From: Paramecium tetraurelia
Taxonomy: Eukaryota > Ciliophora > Oligohymenophorea > Peniculida > Parameciidae
NCBI RefSeq assembly: GCF_000165425.1
Contig: NW_001799649.1
Coordinates: forward strand, 127,630-191,629
Reading direction: 5' to 3'
DNA: 64,000 bases
Shown here one piece after another: positions 23,217-34,540 of this stretch. The position numbers and the translations under genes are program-made. The notes under the pieces are model-generated. The model was not told the origin of the DNA, ran no database searches, and was given only the letters and a program-made list of their open reading frames with translations. Within the stretch, counting starts at the first letter, position 1, and the number at the start of each line of letters is the position of its first letter.

Positions 23217-23945
23217 AATAAGTGTTGAATACAAATCAAAGTCAGGCATTTGTAAGCACAATAAATACTGAAAGAGCAAGATGTCAAACTTAACATTACA
23301 AAGAGAATTCTAAATCATTTCTCTATTAATAGCCAATTTAGTAGCAATAGTAAACTTTGAATGAATAGTTATTAATATAAAATTAAAAGGTATTTAATAA
23401 CTGCACAATATTAGCTTAGCGATTAAAATGTTAGATTATAAAACGAGTGTAAGAGACTAGAATACCATTTGAATTTAATTTAACAGAATTTTTAGCAATT
23501 AAAATAATTGTATGATTAAGATTAATTGGAAATGCAACGCATAACACATTTTTGTCATCAACAATAATAAGAGCATAATGCAATGTAAACAAGAATATTA
23601 GACTTGGAATAAGAGAATTTTTAACTTCATCATGAAATAGATCATTATTAGAAAAATTTAAAAGAATAAGAATTTTTGGAGAACTAACGAAGAGAAATTA
23701 TGATAGGTTAATAGAAGTTGATAGAACTTTAAGAAGAGATGAAAAAAGAAGTAGAACAAATAAAGCATGATCCTTTAATGGAAATCTTGGAATTATGGAG
23801 AGATAGAGCCTTGAAATCATGCACTTATAATAGTTAATAAAAGCCAGTCAAGTAATTGAATACAACAAAAGAGAAATATCAAAAATTGACCAGATTAACC
23901 ATGTAAGCAGCTGAATTATTAAGTTTTAAATTAAATTATAAATGA
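23217..23945 (+). CDS. Coiled-coil protein
   Basis: About 234 aa, almost entirely helical: SDQNVRLQNECKRLEYHLN, then LDLEQENFQLHHEIDHYQKN and QRREIMIGQQKLIELQEEM, with regular Leu/Ile heptads. The N-terminus is Gln-rich (MYYQQVLNTNQSQ). One 25-nt intron at 23390-23414. There is no enzymatic motif. A structural or cytoskeletal role is only inference. Confidence 0.75.
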
Positions 23946-24956
23946 TTACTAATGATAATGAAATTGAATAAGTTACCCTAAAGATTTTGTAATCCTCTCA
24001 TTATCAAATACAATTTAAAGTGTCATTTTTTGTCACAATTCCAAAAAAGAAATCCATTTGCCAAAAAATCAGGAACGTATATAATATTATCCTATATCTA
24101 AAGATATTACAATTTTAATTATATTATTAACATTGAATCTGATATTTTGATACCTTGATATAATAACAATTAAAATTAAACTATATTTTAAAAAAGAACT
24201 AGGTGAAAAATAATTTCTAAATTATAAACCATTATTTCATTGGGTCAATATAAAATAAAAGGAAATAAAAATAAAATTACATATATTTACAAAAATTCTC
24301 TAAGTAAATAAGTAAAGCAGATAACTAAATTTGCTATTAAAAATGTATATATGGATGGATTTCCAATTTAAAACAAATTTCGAAAAAATTGAATATAAAC
24401 AAAAATGATTAAAATAATAAATGGGATCAGAAAACAAAATTAAACTTTCAACAGTTAATGATTATAAGGTTTGAATAGAAAAAACATATAGTAGATTGAT
24501 ATTATTAAAATAAGAAAAACAGAAGTATATATAATTTAGTGTTGCATTTGATGATAAAATTAATTTATATATTTTTATAAATTAATAGATATATTTTTTA
24601 ATCAAGCTTTTAAATTAATTATATTCGCAATTATATTAAAATTTCAGTCTAATTCATTAATATATAACAAGTTTGATATTGGTTAGGCAAACACAACTTT
24701 TACTTTGTTATATTTATTTGTATCTAAAGCTTACATTTTTCTTGTCTCCAAACAATATATTAGTTTAAGCAAGTGACTGGCTAATTTGGCACTATAATAA
24801 ACCTTATTCTAAAATATAGATTCGATTTTTATATTATTGTTATGCAACTGATTTAAATTATGATATTGACGTAATGGCATATTCGATATATTATATATTT
24901 AACCGCAGATTCGGATATTGTATTTTAGGAATTAATTAAGTTCTTTTATTCGATAT
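23946..24956. other. A+T-rich gene-free stretch, ~1 kb
   Basis: No sustained protein-like frame on either strand. Long runs of A and T, no tRNA-like fold and no repeats beyond simple sequence. Unusually long for a Paramecium intergenic spacer. Confidence 0.6.
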
Positions 24957-25967
24957 ATGTCTTTGATTGTAAGAAATATATCAAGCATTAGAGAAGAGTG
25001 GAGATAACTCATGAAAAAGAAGATTAAAAAAACCAAAAGAAAGAATTAATATACTATACCATATAAGTTTGATGATGATATTTAGAAATCTCAATAAAAA
25101 GATGATTCCTTGTTGATTGTTTAAAATATACCGACAACAATCCCAAATTACAATGTTTTCAGATTAAAAACCAACATTTAGTTTTCTTTAAACATAAATA
25201 AGGATCACTCACTTGGTTCGCTATTTATGGACCCTCACTCTAACAATTATAAAATTGTTAGAATAGATAAAAGGAAAAACCTCTTCATTCTTACTTTAGA
25301 TTAAATAGATAGACCTATAACACCAACGGAAGTTCTGTATTCTATATTTAGGGATAGGAACTCAGAATTAGCCCAAGCATTCATGTAATATAATAGTAGA
25401 AATCTTGATCCAAAAAATTTCAAACTTCGCACAATGTAAGAAATGCTGGAATTTGAATATTAGATTAAAGGTAAGCCTTATGCAGTTTATGTAAATATAT
25501 ATAAAGACGGCATATGGAAAACATTTTAAAAGATTTATAGCTAAGAAATACTACAAGTTTAAGGTATATCAGAGGACATGCTCTACCACTATTGCAACGA
25601 AACTAATTTAATACCCATAAGTGCTTATTTCGATGAGAATGATGAACAGTTGAATGTTTGTTATAAAATTTTTAAAGGAATTGTTGGCCAATAATCAATA
25701 AAAAGAGAATATATGAATTACAATGGAGAGCAATTTACTGCCTCTCTCACAGTTTAAAGTTTCTTTATATATGACGAAGAAAAGGATGTTTTATTCGATT
25801 ATACATACTTTGTCACGGATTGTGACAAGAAATGGTTATCCTAGGAGAGAGTCAAAAAGAATGAGTTAGATTACTTTAATATCAAACCAAACTCTTGTTC
25901 GACAGAAGAGTCTTCCTATTAAGAGCCATTAAGAAGATGTGGATTCAAAATTTTAAATCAGAAGTGA
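24957..25967 (+). CDS. Orphan protein, 336 aa, intronless
   Basis: One continuous frame from ATG 24957 to TGA 25965-25967. It has a basic N-terminus (IREEWRQLMKKKIKKTKRKN), then a globular region with well-mixed composition (NVFRLKTNIQFSLNINKD, ITPTEVLYSIFRDRNSEL, KGKPYAVYVNIYKDGIW, DYTYFVTDCDKKW). A second ATG at 25012 is possible. No family recognised. TAA/TAG codons at regular intervals support real coding in this code. Confidence 0.7.
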
Positions 25968-26397
25968 GATAATATTTTTAATTATTAAATATATTCTTAT
26001 AGTTATTGAATTAAAATATAAAATTTAGCATTTTTATATTTTGTACTTTGGAATGTCTGATTTTCTTAATAATAATGAAATATTCTAAGAAATACCAACA
26101 AGGTTTACAATCCAAATTAAAATAAAAAATGATACTCTTTAAATTACTCAGGATATAAAATTAATATATCATCTTTAAAAAATATTTATGATGAAAATGT
26201 TATTATAAAAACAAGAATTCCAAACAAACAGGATTTTATTTTATTTTAATTAAATTCATTTATTGAATTTGTTCAAAATCATTTAAATCAATTAAATTGA
26301 ATTCATTTATAAATTAAAGTCTTAGACTTAATTTCCACAATTTATATTAAATAAGGAGGAAATCACAGTTAATTACTGTAACTTTATAATTGATAAA
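25968..26397. other. Convergent spacer, ~430 nt
   Basis: Lies between the ends of the orphan gene and the 14-3-3 gene. A+T rich, with no protein-like frame seen. Confidence 0.6.
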
Positions 26398-27179
26398 TCA
26401 TTGATCATCATTGGCTTCCTCCTCTGGGTTGTTCCATAATGTAAGATTGTCCCTTAATAATTGCATAATGAGTGTGCAGTCCTTGTAGTTTTCTTCATTT
26501 ACAGAGTCAACCTAAGCAATTGCTTATTCAAAGGCATCATTAGCAATTCTTATAGCTTCTGCTGCATTTTATAAGATCTCGTAATAAAACACTGATTAAT
26601 TTAGATGTAACCCTAATCTAATAGGAGAAGTGGTAGATAAATTCGATTTTGCCAAGACATCAGCATCTCTAATTATTAATGGATTATTTACTTATATGCT
26701 TGAGTAGCTTATTCAACAGCTGCATGATATTCGTTATCTAATAAAAATTCAGCAAGATATCTATTATAATCTCCTTTCATCTTTAAATAGAAAACCTTAC
26801 TATCAACTTACTTGGCATTTGGGTACAATGTACTATCAATTAAGTTCAAAATCTCAGCGCAAGAAATTTTCAATTCTCCTTCGATTTTATGTTTATAATT
26901 TCTAATATAATTCAGAGTGTATTAATCAGTTTATTTTCTTGATTCTTTTTATTCAATAGCAGTCAAAACTCTTAATTCAGCTCTTTTATTGCCAACCTAT
27001 CATATATTAATCTATTGAATTACCACATTTTTATATGCAGCTGATAATATACTTCTCTCTTCTTTATTAAGTTCTTAATCAAGGAAATGTTTAATAAATT
27101 CTATCATATCATTAAATCTTTCTGTTTACTAAGCAATTTTAGCTAAGAATAAAAATTCCTCTCTGCTAAATTTATTCAT
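26398..27179 (-). CDS. 14-3-3 protein
   Basis: Phosphoserine/phosphothreonine-binding adaptor, about 243 aa, the usual length. Motifs run in family order: [44 protein letters not shown], then [19 protein letters not shown] and [16 protein letters not shown], with an acidic tail EEEANDDQ. The basic ligand-binding residues (K in YKNVVG, R in GDYNRY) are present. Introns 26669-26691 (23 nt) and 26997-27023 (27 nt). Confidence 0.96.
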
Positions 27180-27806
27180 ATTATTAATTTTATATATTTC
27201 TTCGATTAGGAGAGAAAGAAATCAAATAAGGATTCAAAAATTAGGATCTTTCGATTTCTTAAATATACAATTACACTAAAGTTGTAAGATAAAGAAAAAA
27301 TTCAATTTATATTGTATATCAGAAATGGCATAATTAATGTGTATGAAGAATTATTTATTTATTTGGACTGTTGTACAAATGATGATGAAGTATATACATA
27401 AATTAGAAATTGAAAAAATTGCAGAAACAATTTTAATTTTATGTATTCCTAACAAAATCAGATATCAAACTTTAGAATGGGCTATTTAGCTTTACAAATT
27501 TTTGATAAACTTTAAAGAGTATGGATATTATTGTCCTTTATTTTGAATCTTTTACTTCATTATCTCCATTTGCTCCACAAGTTGATTACAATAGCGAGTT
27601 CAACAATTGTTATCTTGGAAATCAACAAAAACAGCTCAATTCTCTAAGATTATTAAGAATTCCAAGTAGGACCTAAACAATACTAAATGATGATTCCTTA
27701 ATAAATTATTTAAAAAAAATGAATTTAATCAATTTTAATTTTTCATCCCAATTTTTTTCTTTATTTCTAGAAATATGGTTATCAATATTTGGTTCTATAA
27801 TAATTA
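27180..27806. other. Gap before the HTH gene, ~630 nt
   Basis: Mostly A+T rich. From ATG 27517 a plus-strand frame (MDIIVLYFESFTSLSPF, then YLGNQQKQLNSLRLL) stays open for over 100 codons through to 27860, in a different frame from the HTH gene it overlaps. It contains few Gln-TAA/TAG codons and no motif; I treat it as doubtful. Confidence 0.35.
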
Positions 27807-28169
27807 ATGAAAAAGTAAAATTATCATAGGAATGGTGGAGCCAAAAAGAAGCATTTAACATTTGATCAAAAAGTTATGGTCCTAAAAAAATTAGGACCTA
27901 AACCATCTAAATTAAGAATTTAAGCTATGGCATAATAATATAACATTTCATCATCTACTATTATGAATTGGATTGAAAAAGGTATTTGGACTTAAATACC
28001 CTCTGTTATACCAGAATTAGAATATTAATCTAACAAATAAAAATTAAAAAGATAGAGGGAGAACCTTATTGAGCTTGATGATACAGATTAGAATAACACA
28101 AGAAATTAAAAAAAAGAAATTGATGAACCTTAATAAAATTTATATGATTAAATAGAAATTATATTATGA
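27807..28169 (+). CDS. Short helix-turn-helix (CENP-B N-terminal / Psq-like) protein
   Basis: A 120-aa protein with a basic start (MKKQNYHRNGGAKKKH), then one HTH: LTFDQKVMVLKKL, LRIQAMAQQYNISSSTIMNW, IEKGIW. The pattern fits the N-terminal helix-turn-helix of CENP-B/pipsqueak-type DNA-binding domains. The rest is charged and probably disordered, ending at TGA 28167-28169. It lacks the second CENP-B box that the gene at 3.8-4.7 kb has, so it could be a truncated relative. Confidence 0.6.
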
Positions 28170-29084
28170 GGACTTAATTCTATTTTTATGAGAATCAATT
28201 TATTTCATTTTATTAGTAATATCTAATAAACATATAAAAAGAAAAATATATATTTAAATCAAGCCTATAAGTAATATATTTAATTTTTAAATTAATAGCT
28301 GGTTTCTTTATATTTTTTTGCCAATAATTTATGGTATTTCATATAAGCATTATCAGAAGAGTAAAATTAAATCAATTAGTTAAATATTATCTTGCTTAGC
28401 TTGATTTCTGTATCTCAAAATAACTATTAAAATTGATCTATCAATGTATATGTATATCAAAATAGTCATATCATTGATTATCATTTTTATTATATATAGA
28501 CATATGGCACTATGAAATAATTTTTAATTAACGCCAAAGATAAATCAAAGAGATCTACTCAAAAAGTTGAAATTAAACATATTTTCTCTCTAATTAAACT
28601 CATTTCGAATGTTGGTAGTTCAAATTTTAAAATTATTTTTTTTAAACACTTTTAAGAGCATTCATTTCCGATTTTTAAAGTTTCTGCTATTCAATTTCGA
28701 AAATAATAAACAAATCTAAAATTACAAAAATAATAGATAAAGACATAATTAGATTTTTTTTCTATTTTCAAATTTAGAGACTATTTTTTAGTAAATAAGA
28801 TAGAATTAAATTTATAAATCTCTTTATTTAGTTGATGTTAATCTAATTAGAATAATTATTATATCTAAAATTACATTATTATGGACAAATTCTCGTATAT
28901 TCATTGTAAAAAGATTTCTTTGAAGATTATTATAAAAATTTAATTTTTAAAGTTGTTTTATATTTATTTCATCATAGGAATATCTTTGTAAAATATATTA
29001 ATATTAGCTATTAAATATAATAAAAAGAGATGTATATTTTTATTAGATATATAAATTTTATTTATTAAGTAAAGGAAGAATTAA
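28170..29084. other. A+T-rich gene-free stretch, ~0.9 kb
   Basis: No protein-like frame on either strand and no repeat or RNA structure that I can support. Confidence 0.6.
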
Positions 29085-30400
29085 ATGAATTATGATTATA
29101 TGGGAGCTATAAAAATCAAGGATGGTGTATTCTTAGGGGATTAATTTGCATCTTAGGTATATTTCAACAATTTTATCAGGATCTGGAATTCATTGTTACA
29201 AATAAAGTATCACGAATAGTAAATTGTGCATCAAGATAGATACCAAATCATTGGGAATCAATTGGAATAATATATTTGTCATTTCCATGGGTAGATAATG
29301 ATCAATAAGTATTTTAATAATATATGTAGATTATATTTTAATCAGATGAAAGTATTAATGTTGCAATAAAATTCATTGATGATGCTTTGATTAATGGAGA
29401 AAGTGTGATTGTTCTTTCAGCAAGAGGCCACAATAGATCAGTGGCAGTTTTATGTGTTTATTTAATGAAGAAATATAGATGGACTCTTTATAAGACTTTA
29501 TAATTTATGCATAATCGAAGACCAGATCTAGAAATCAAAGCTCATTTTTTTAATTAACTATTATCTATAGAAGCTCGATTTTCGAAATAAGGATATGGAG
29601 CAAAGACCTTTAATTGGGATGAAATATACACCCAAGGAGACAATGATGAAATAGTGTTACGGAACACTTACTTAAATTCTTAGGCTCTGGGAGTAGCAGA
29701 ATTTAAAGATCACGATTCTAAACCAAAAGAATACAAGTTAATTATTTAATTTAATTAGATTGACATTCGCTGATAAAATTACAATGTAAATACCTCCATA
29801 TGATAAAATAATATTCTCAAAAAGTAAAACAACATCTAAAGTTATTAAACCAATAATAAAAGAGTCTGGTTCTTCGAAACAAATTGACTCTACATTCCAA
29901 TTTCCTTAGAAGTAACAATAATAAAAACTAAATTACGAATAGAATACAAATATTTATGATAAATTATCTCAAAAACAAAAATAAACTGATCAACAAATAT
30001 AAAGCCCCTTATAAATATCTCCTATTTAACCTTAAAGACCGTCTTCCGTATAATAAAGTTGTAAGACTATTCAAATAATATAGAATAACATCATAAAGTT
30101 TAATCAAATAATTACATGGATTCAAAAGAACAGTTTTTTTAAAAGTCTTAATAGCAAAATCAACTTGCAGTTACTGGCACACGTCGCCCTCAAACAGCTC
30201 CAAACTAGTTAAAGGCTCCTAGAGTTTAAACAACACCTTATAAAGGAAATAATAGCTAAGGTTAAAAATATGAAATAGGTTTATAACCTAATTCTTAATT
30301 TAAACCAATGAGAAAAAGAGCATAATCTCCAAAGGCAGTTTACAATATTACGAATCCATATATATAAAGAGAGTTTAAAGCTAAGACATGGAAAAAATGA
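29085..30400 (+). CDS. Dual-specificity phosphatase-fold protein lacking the catalytic cysteine
   Basis: About 410 aa. The N-terminal ~170 residues follow the DSP/tyrosine phosphatase fold: GVFLGDQFASQ, VTNKVSRIVNCASRQIPN, IGIIYLSFPWVDND, INVAIKFIDDALINGESV, then the P-loop region VLSARGHNRS and YLMKKYRWTLYKTLQFM. The active-site consensus is HCxxGxxRS. Here His is Ser and the nucleophilic Cys is Ala, while Gly, Arg and Ser of the loop remain, so it should bind but not hydrolyse phosphate. A Q/P/K-rich tail with TGTRRPQTAPNQ and KRAQSPK follows. Introns 29157-29179, 29309-29329, 29737-29758 and 30061-30083. Confidence 0.85.
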
Positions 30401-30511
30401 GTTTTTAGCTACATCTTTTGATTATTTTAAATTGTTGATACATTATTCTAGTCATTAAAGCAATAGATTCTCCATTAAATTAGAATATAAAGTATTAATT
30501 AACATAAAATT

Positions 30512-31524
30512 ATGAATCTATCAAAATTTTATTCGCATAATAAACAATTAAATCGAATAAGAAAAAAGTAAAAGTCACCAAAGGACATTAATATGGACAC
30601 ACCTCCTATAAAGAGATCAGTGACTTATAATAGTGATTCAGATTTAATAAACAAGATTGTTAATACAGAAAATTTAGTTGAGTTAATAGAAAAAATATAA
30701 AAGCAAAGGTAAGATCCTTACATAAGGAATGATCCACCTTAAACGTTAACCTTACCCCCAATTTAACATCAAATAGAAAGATAACACAATATAACTTAGA
30801 GAAATTAAAAAAAAAAATAAGAGAAAGAATATATTCCATTTACTTATCCAATTAATCCAAAGAAGATTGCCTATTATTAAGAGAATAATCTATATGGAAA
30901 ATTCATAGAACCCACTGAATATAAAAAAATAAATTATGAATCTATAAAAACTATGTAGAAATATGTACATATTTTAGTGAATCTGCGATATCAGAATAAT
31001 TAGTCAATGAAAGTAGATTAAAACGATCAATGACAGAACGTAAAGATGAAGCACATAAGAACAAATTCAAATTAATTTAGTCATCAACAGAAGATAATTT
31101 AGAAAATGAAAAAGCCATAAAAAATTATACCTTATCAAAAGTTGATTACGAAAATTTAGAAGCACTGTATAGCAAATAAGGAAAAATGAATAAAATAATA
31201 AAAAATGCATTGAAAATTAAATCTCAATAAAGAGATCCTGCGAATGCTTCCAAATCTGTTTTATCAGAAAGAATATGATCATAAATAGAGTTAAAAGAAC
31301 AATATGAATAATCATTGGATTTAGCTTTATAAGGTTATGTTGTCTATGATGAAAAATAATTTGAAAAGAAACAAGCAAACTGGTCTTCCTTGTTGCAAAG
31401 ATTGACTTTAAAATAGTATACCAATAGAAGTTTGAAGTAGCAATCAGTTCATCAGAGGAAATAACTCTTTGTTAATAAAACCCTAGATATTCAAGATAAA
31501 TGTTAGGAAATATTATATGAATGA
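30512..31524 (+). CDS. Hypothetical protein with an in-frame TGA
   Basis: Starts MNLSKFYSHNKQLNRIRKK (ATG 30512) and is a charged, probably elongated protein. A 23-nt intron at 30955-30977 joins SIKT to IESAISEQLVNES. The frame reaches TGA at 31276-31278 (after KSVLSERI). It continues in the same frame with equally protein-like sequence (IELKEQYEQSLDLALQGY, LTLKQYTNRSLKQQ) to a second TGA at 31522-31524. Either the protein ends at 31278 and the rest is relic, or the first TGA is a mutation, error or read-through codon. No recognised domain. Confidence 0.55.
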
Positions 31525-31593
31525 AGTATGGCTAATATATATACTGTATTGAAAATTGGATTTAAAGAAATTCTAGACTAATTTATTAACATA

Positions 31594-31665
31594 AGCAGGG
31601 TGGCGAAGTGGAATCGCGTTGGGCTCATAACTCAAAGGTCGGTGGATCGAAACCACTCTCTGCTA
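31594..31665 (+). tRNA. Initiator tRNA-Met (anticodon CAT)
   Basis: Complete cloverleaf. Acceptor AGCAGGG pairs with CTCTGCT, followed by discriminator A. The D arm is GCGAAGTGGAATCGC. The anticodon arm has CTCATAA as loop, with CAT at 31626-31628. The T arm contains GGATCGAAACC. The A1-U72 pair and the A-rich T loop (ATCGAAA instead of TTCRANT) are marks of the eukaryotic initiator tRNA. There is no intron. A T-run (TATTTTTATTT) follows as a Pol III terminator. The gene sits in a 300-nt gap between two protein genes. Confidence 0.95.
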
Positions 31666-31681
31666 TATTTTTATTTATTTT
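31666..31681 (+). terminator. Pol III T-run after tRNA
   Basis: TATTTTTATTTATTTTA directly downstream of the tRNA, as expected for RNA polymerase III termination. Confidence 0.6.
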
Positions 31682-31818
31682 ATTTATTGCATTCTTAATA
31701 AGAGCAATAGAAAAAAGAATTCTTTAATAATTTTTATAAATTCTTTAAGTCAAAAATTATCGCATATCTAACTTATTTCTGTATGAGTAGATATGTGTCC
31801 TAAATCTTTAATTTGCCT

Positions 31819-32496
31819 TCACTACTTGCTTTTATGACCTTACTACAATCGGGAATTATAACAACTGAGTTAATTGCAAATCATGTGCAGGTATTATAAA
31901 TGGAGTTGATATAAATACAGTTTATAATCTGGAACTGTGCTTTCCTAAAATATTAATATTTTATTTAAACTTCTGCTTCAATCTAAGTATATTTTCGTAT
32001 ATCTATTTATTTATTATCTTGCAGTTTATAATTGCTTGATAATTGGCTAAAATTATTCGCTCTGCAGTTGAGATTTGTTAATATTTTTGAACTAAGATTA
32101 GAGTGTTAAATAGCTTAAATTTTATAAATCATAAATTTCTAACTAGTTTTAACTCGTTAAATAAGTAATTCTTTATTTATATGGTCAACCCTTTCTTGGA
32201 TTTCTAACATTTTTGATTCTAATAGCTCTAAGTCTTATATTATATGCTATTTCACTTTTGTAATAACCTTAATCATATTTTTTTTTTATTTTTTAGCACT
32301 CTGTAATATTCTTCACTAATTCTACAAAATCTTCAAGAGGCGTCTAATTTGGATAGGTTGATTTATCTTTTTAACTGTTTTAGGGTAACACCCTGTTTGT
32401 TATTGAAAATTTTTTTGTAATGCACAAACTTGTTATTTCATTACTATGTTTTGGAAATTTAAGATTTGTAGATCTATGCTAAAAGGAATTAATCAT
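31819..32496 (-). CDS. Coiled-coil hypothetical protein
   Basis: Starts MINSFQHRSTNLKFPKH (ATG 32494-32496). An unstructured basic region (KDKSTYPNQTPLEDF) is followed by a helical region (DLELLESKMLEIQERVDHI). A 34-nt intron (removing the A-rich run before DLELL) and a 26-nt intron before ESTVPDYK keep the frame. Stop placed at TGA 31819-31821. About 200 aa, no known family. The 3' third is less certain than the rest. Confidence 0.55.
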
Positions 32497-33288
32497 AAAC
32501 TTATTATAATTTAATAAAATATCAATTAAATCTCACTTACATTAGAAATAGAAAGTATTGAATAAATTCTTGTAAAATATATTGATTTAAAATGGATTTC
32601 ATCTTTCTATATATCTTATTTTTCAGATTTAATAAATTGAAATTTTTAAAATATATTTTCAAATCAATCTGATTTATGGCAAATATAAATAGAATTTCGT
32701 TTCATCACGTAAATGTTTTTCTCATCTGCAGAAACTTTGAAGCTTTTCGGGTTTTTAATAAATATTATTCTAGAATATCTTCTATTTGATAATGATTAGA
32801 TTTCCAAAGAAAATTCATTTAGAGAGTAAATTTTCATTAATTATTGACCTAAACATTAGCAAATCTATTATAATTGAAAGGATTTTTTAAAAAGTAATTT
32901 ACCTGTTTGTATATTGAATACTTTAAATTAGGTAGAACTTGATAAAAATAATATTTACGATACTATTTAACATTTATTCATTATACTATCGGCTATTAAT
33001 ATTGATTTATATATTTTATTGGTTTTAAGAGAATAGAAATTGCACTTTTACATGATATTTTGCTCTATTCCCAATAAAAAATCATTTTAAAAAAATAAGG
33101 TCATTTTTGGTTGATCATAACATCTAAATAAATTTTAAGATGTATTATTGATAAAGTTGTGAACAAAAAAATTATTTTTATAGCAATAACAAATTAAATT
33201 TTAATTTTAGTGAAAAGCTGGGATTGTTAATGGATTGATTTATGATTTATATTCCATAAGTTTAATATTTGCAAAATCGTGTTAAATT
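32497..33288. other. A+T-rich gap, ~0.8 kb
   Basis: Mostly simple A+T sequence. A minus-strand ORF at about 32710-32830 (starts MNFLWKSNHYQIEDILEQYL) is short and unsupported. I see no clear gene. Confidence 0.45.
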
Positions 33289-33515
33289 TCAAAGAGTCTA
33301 AGTTTACTATACTCCATCACTATTAGAAGATAAGACTGGTGGATTAGCATCTTTGAAACCAAGAATTTCATTTCCATAGTAGTCCTTTTATATTAATCGT
33401 CTCTGATATCTATACAGATTATTTTGTCTTATGCAACACAAATCAAATAAGACTCATCTTAACTTAGACAACTCTCATATATAATAATCTTTTTATTGAA
33501 TTTTATGGTTTTCAT
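33289..33515 (-). pseudogene. Coding-like segment downstream of the DHHC gene with in-frame TGAs
   Basis: Frames here read like protein. The best (NNLYRYQRRLIQKDYYGNEI, then GFKDANPPVLSSNSDG, stop at 33289-33291) continues upstream in the same frame through TGAs at 33454-33456 and 33475-33477. A 37-nt intron at 33590-33626 could bypass the DHHC stop and enter this frame. An overlapping frame from ATG 33513-33515 (MKTIKFNKKIIIYES) is also open. Either these are C-terminal exons of the palmitoyltransferase with damage, or a small separate gene. Confidence 0.35.
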
Positions 33516-33598
33516 CTAAATATAAGTATTTGAAAGGTTCTATTATTTCATTAAAATATTTGAATTATAATGTTATTATCTAATAAGAGCTAAAAAAT

Positions 33599-34474
33599 TC
33601 AATTTATTTCAAAATGTTTATAAAACTCAAAGTCTTCCTTCCCTTCCAGATGATTTTCAAAATAGTTTTCTCCAGCCGTAACTTTAGGAAAGGTTAGCTC
33701 TAAGTAATTGAGGGCTAGCTTGTTAGGTATTGGCAAAATCCATTATATAAAGTTATTTCCTAAAAGTCTTTTCAATTTGGAACTGTAAACTTCGTATGAT
33801 GAATACTTACCCGCTCTTTATTCATTATAAGTAGTCAAATCAGGTAATTAAATAAGTTTATCTTTCAGCAAATTAGAAACTATTAAATAAGCTCCAATAC
33901 TAATAATAAATTATAATAGTTTTGTTGTAACCTCAAAAACTGAAATTTAAGCCCAAAAGGAAGTCAGTGTTAAATTTATTAATCCCTCAATGTGAATTTG
34001 ATAAGCAAATTTGACAATCGAAATTACGCATGAATTACAATGCATAAACAATAAAATCGTAAAGTACACTAAAAATTGGCTAAAATATTTTAAATTCTTG
34101 TAGCCTACACAACAATTTAGCCAAGCACAATGATGATCTCTGTAATGAACGCATATATTACAAGTTTAGCAATGATGGGTCTTTGGTGGTTTCCAATTTT
34201 CGCATTTTTCACATTTCTGATCTAAATATTTTTCATTTAGCTTAATAGCTTTGATGCTACAATTTTTTTCTTTCATTAATTCAATAGGAGTCTTAGTAAT
34301 TTTTATTGGTCCAGGATGTGTATTTACGATTTAATAGTGTGACCAAATAAGCAAAATTTAAATAGTAAATGGAGCCATCCAATTGATCCCAAAATTGCTT
34401 TCCAAAATAATAAAAAAGGAAACTGCATAAAACGACTATAGGATTTGTTTAAATGGTAATTAATTTATATCCAT
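33599..34474 (-). CDS. DHHC-type palmitoyltransferase
   Basis: S-acyltransferase of endomembranes, 291 aa, intronless as read. Two N-terminal membrane spans (SFYAVSFFIILE, then WMAPFTIQILLIW) precede the DHHC cysteine-rich domain: CEKCENWKPPKTHHC, CNICVHYRDHHCAWLNCCVG. The catalytic DHHC is intact, although the usual Pro after it is Ala. Two further spans follow (LVYFTILLFMHCNSCVISIV, then LQFIISIGAYLIVSNLL). The TTxE-like motif LTTYNEQRAG comes after the last span. The frame closes at TGA 33599-33601, but a 37-nt intron could extend the protein into the downstream segment. Confidence 0.92.
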
Positions 34475-34540
34475 CAATGAAGTAGATAATTTAAAATTAA
34501 TATTAACGATTTCTTTATATAAAATTGAAATGAGAAAACT

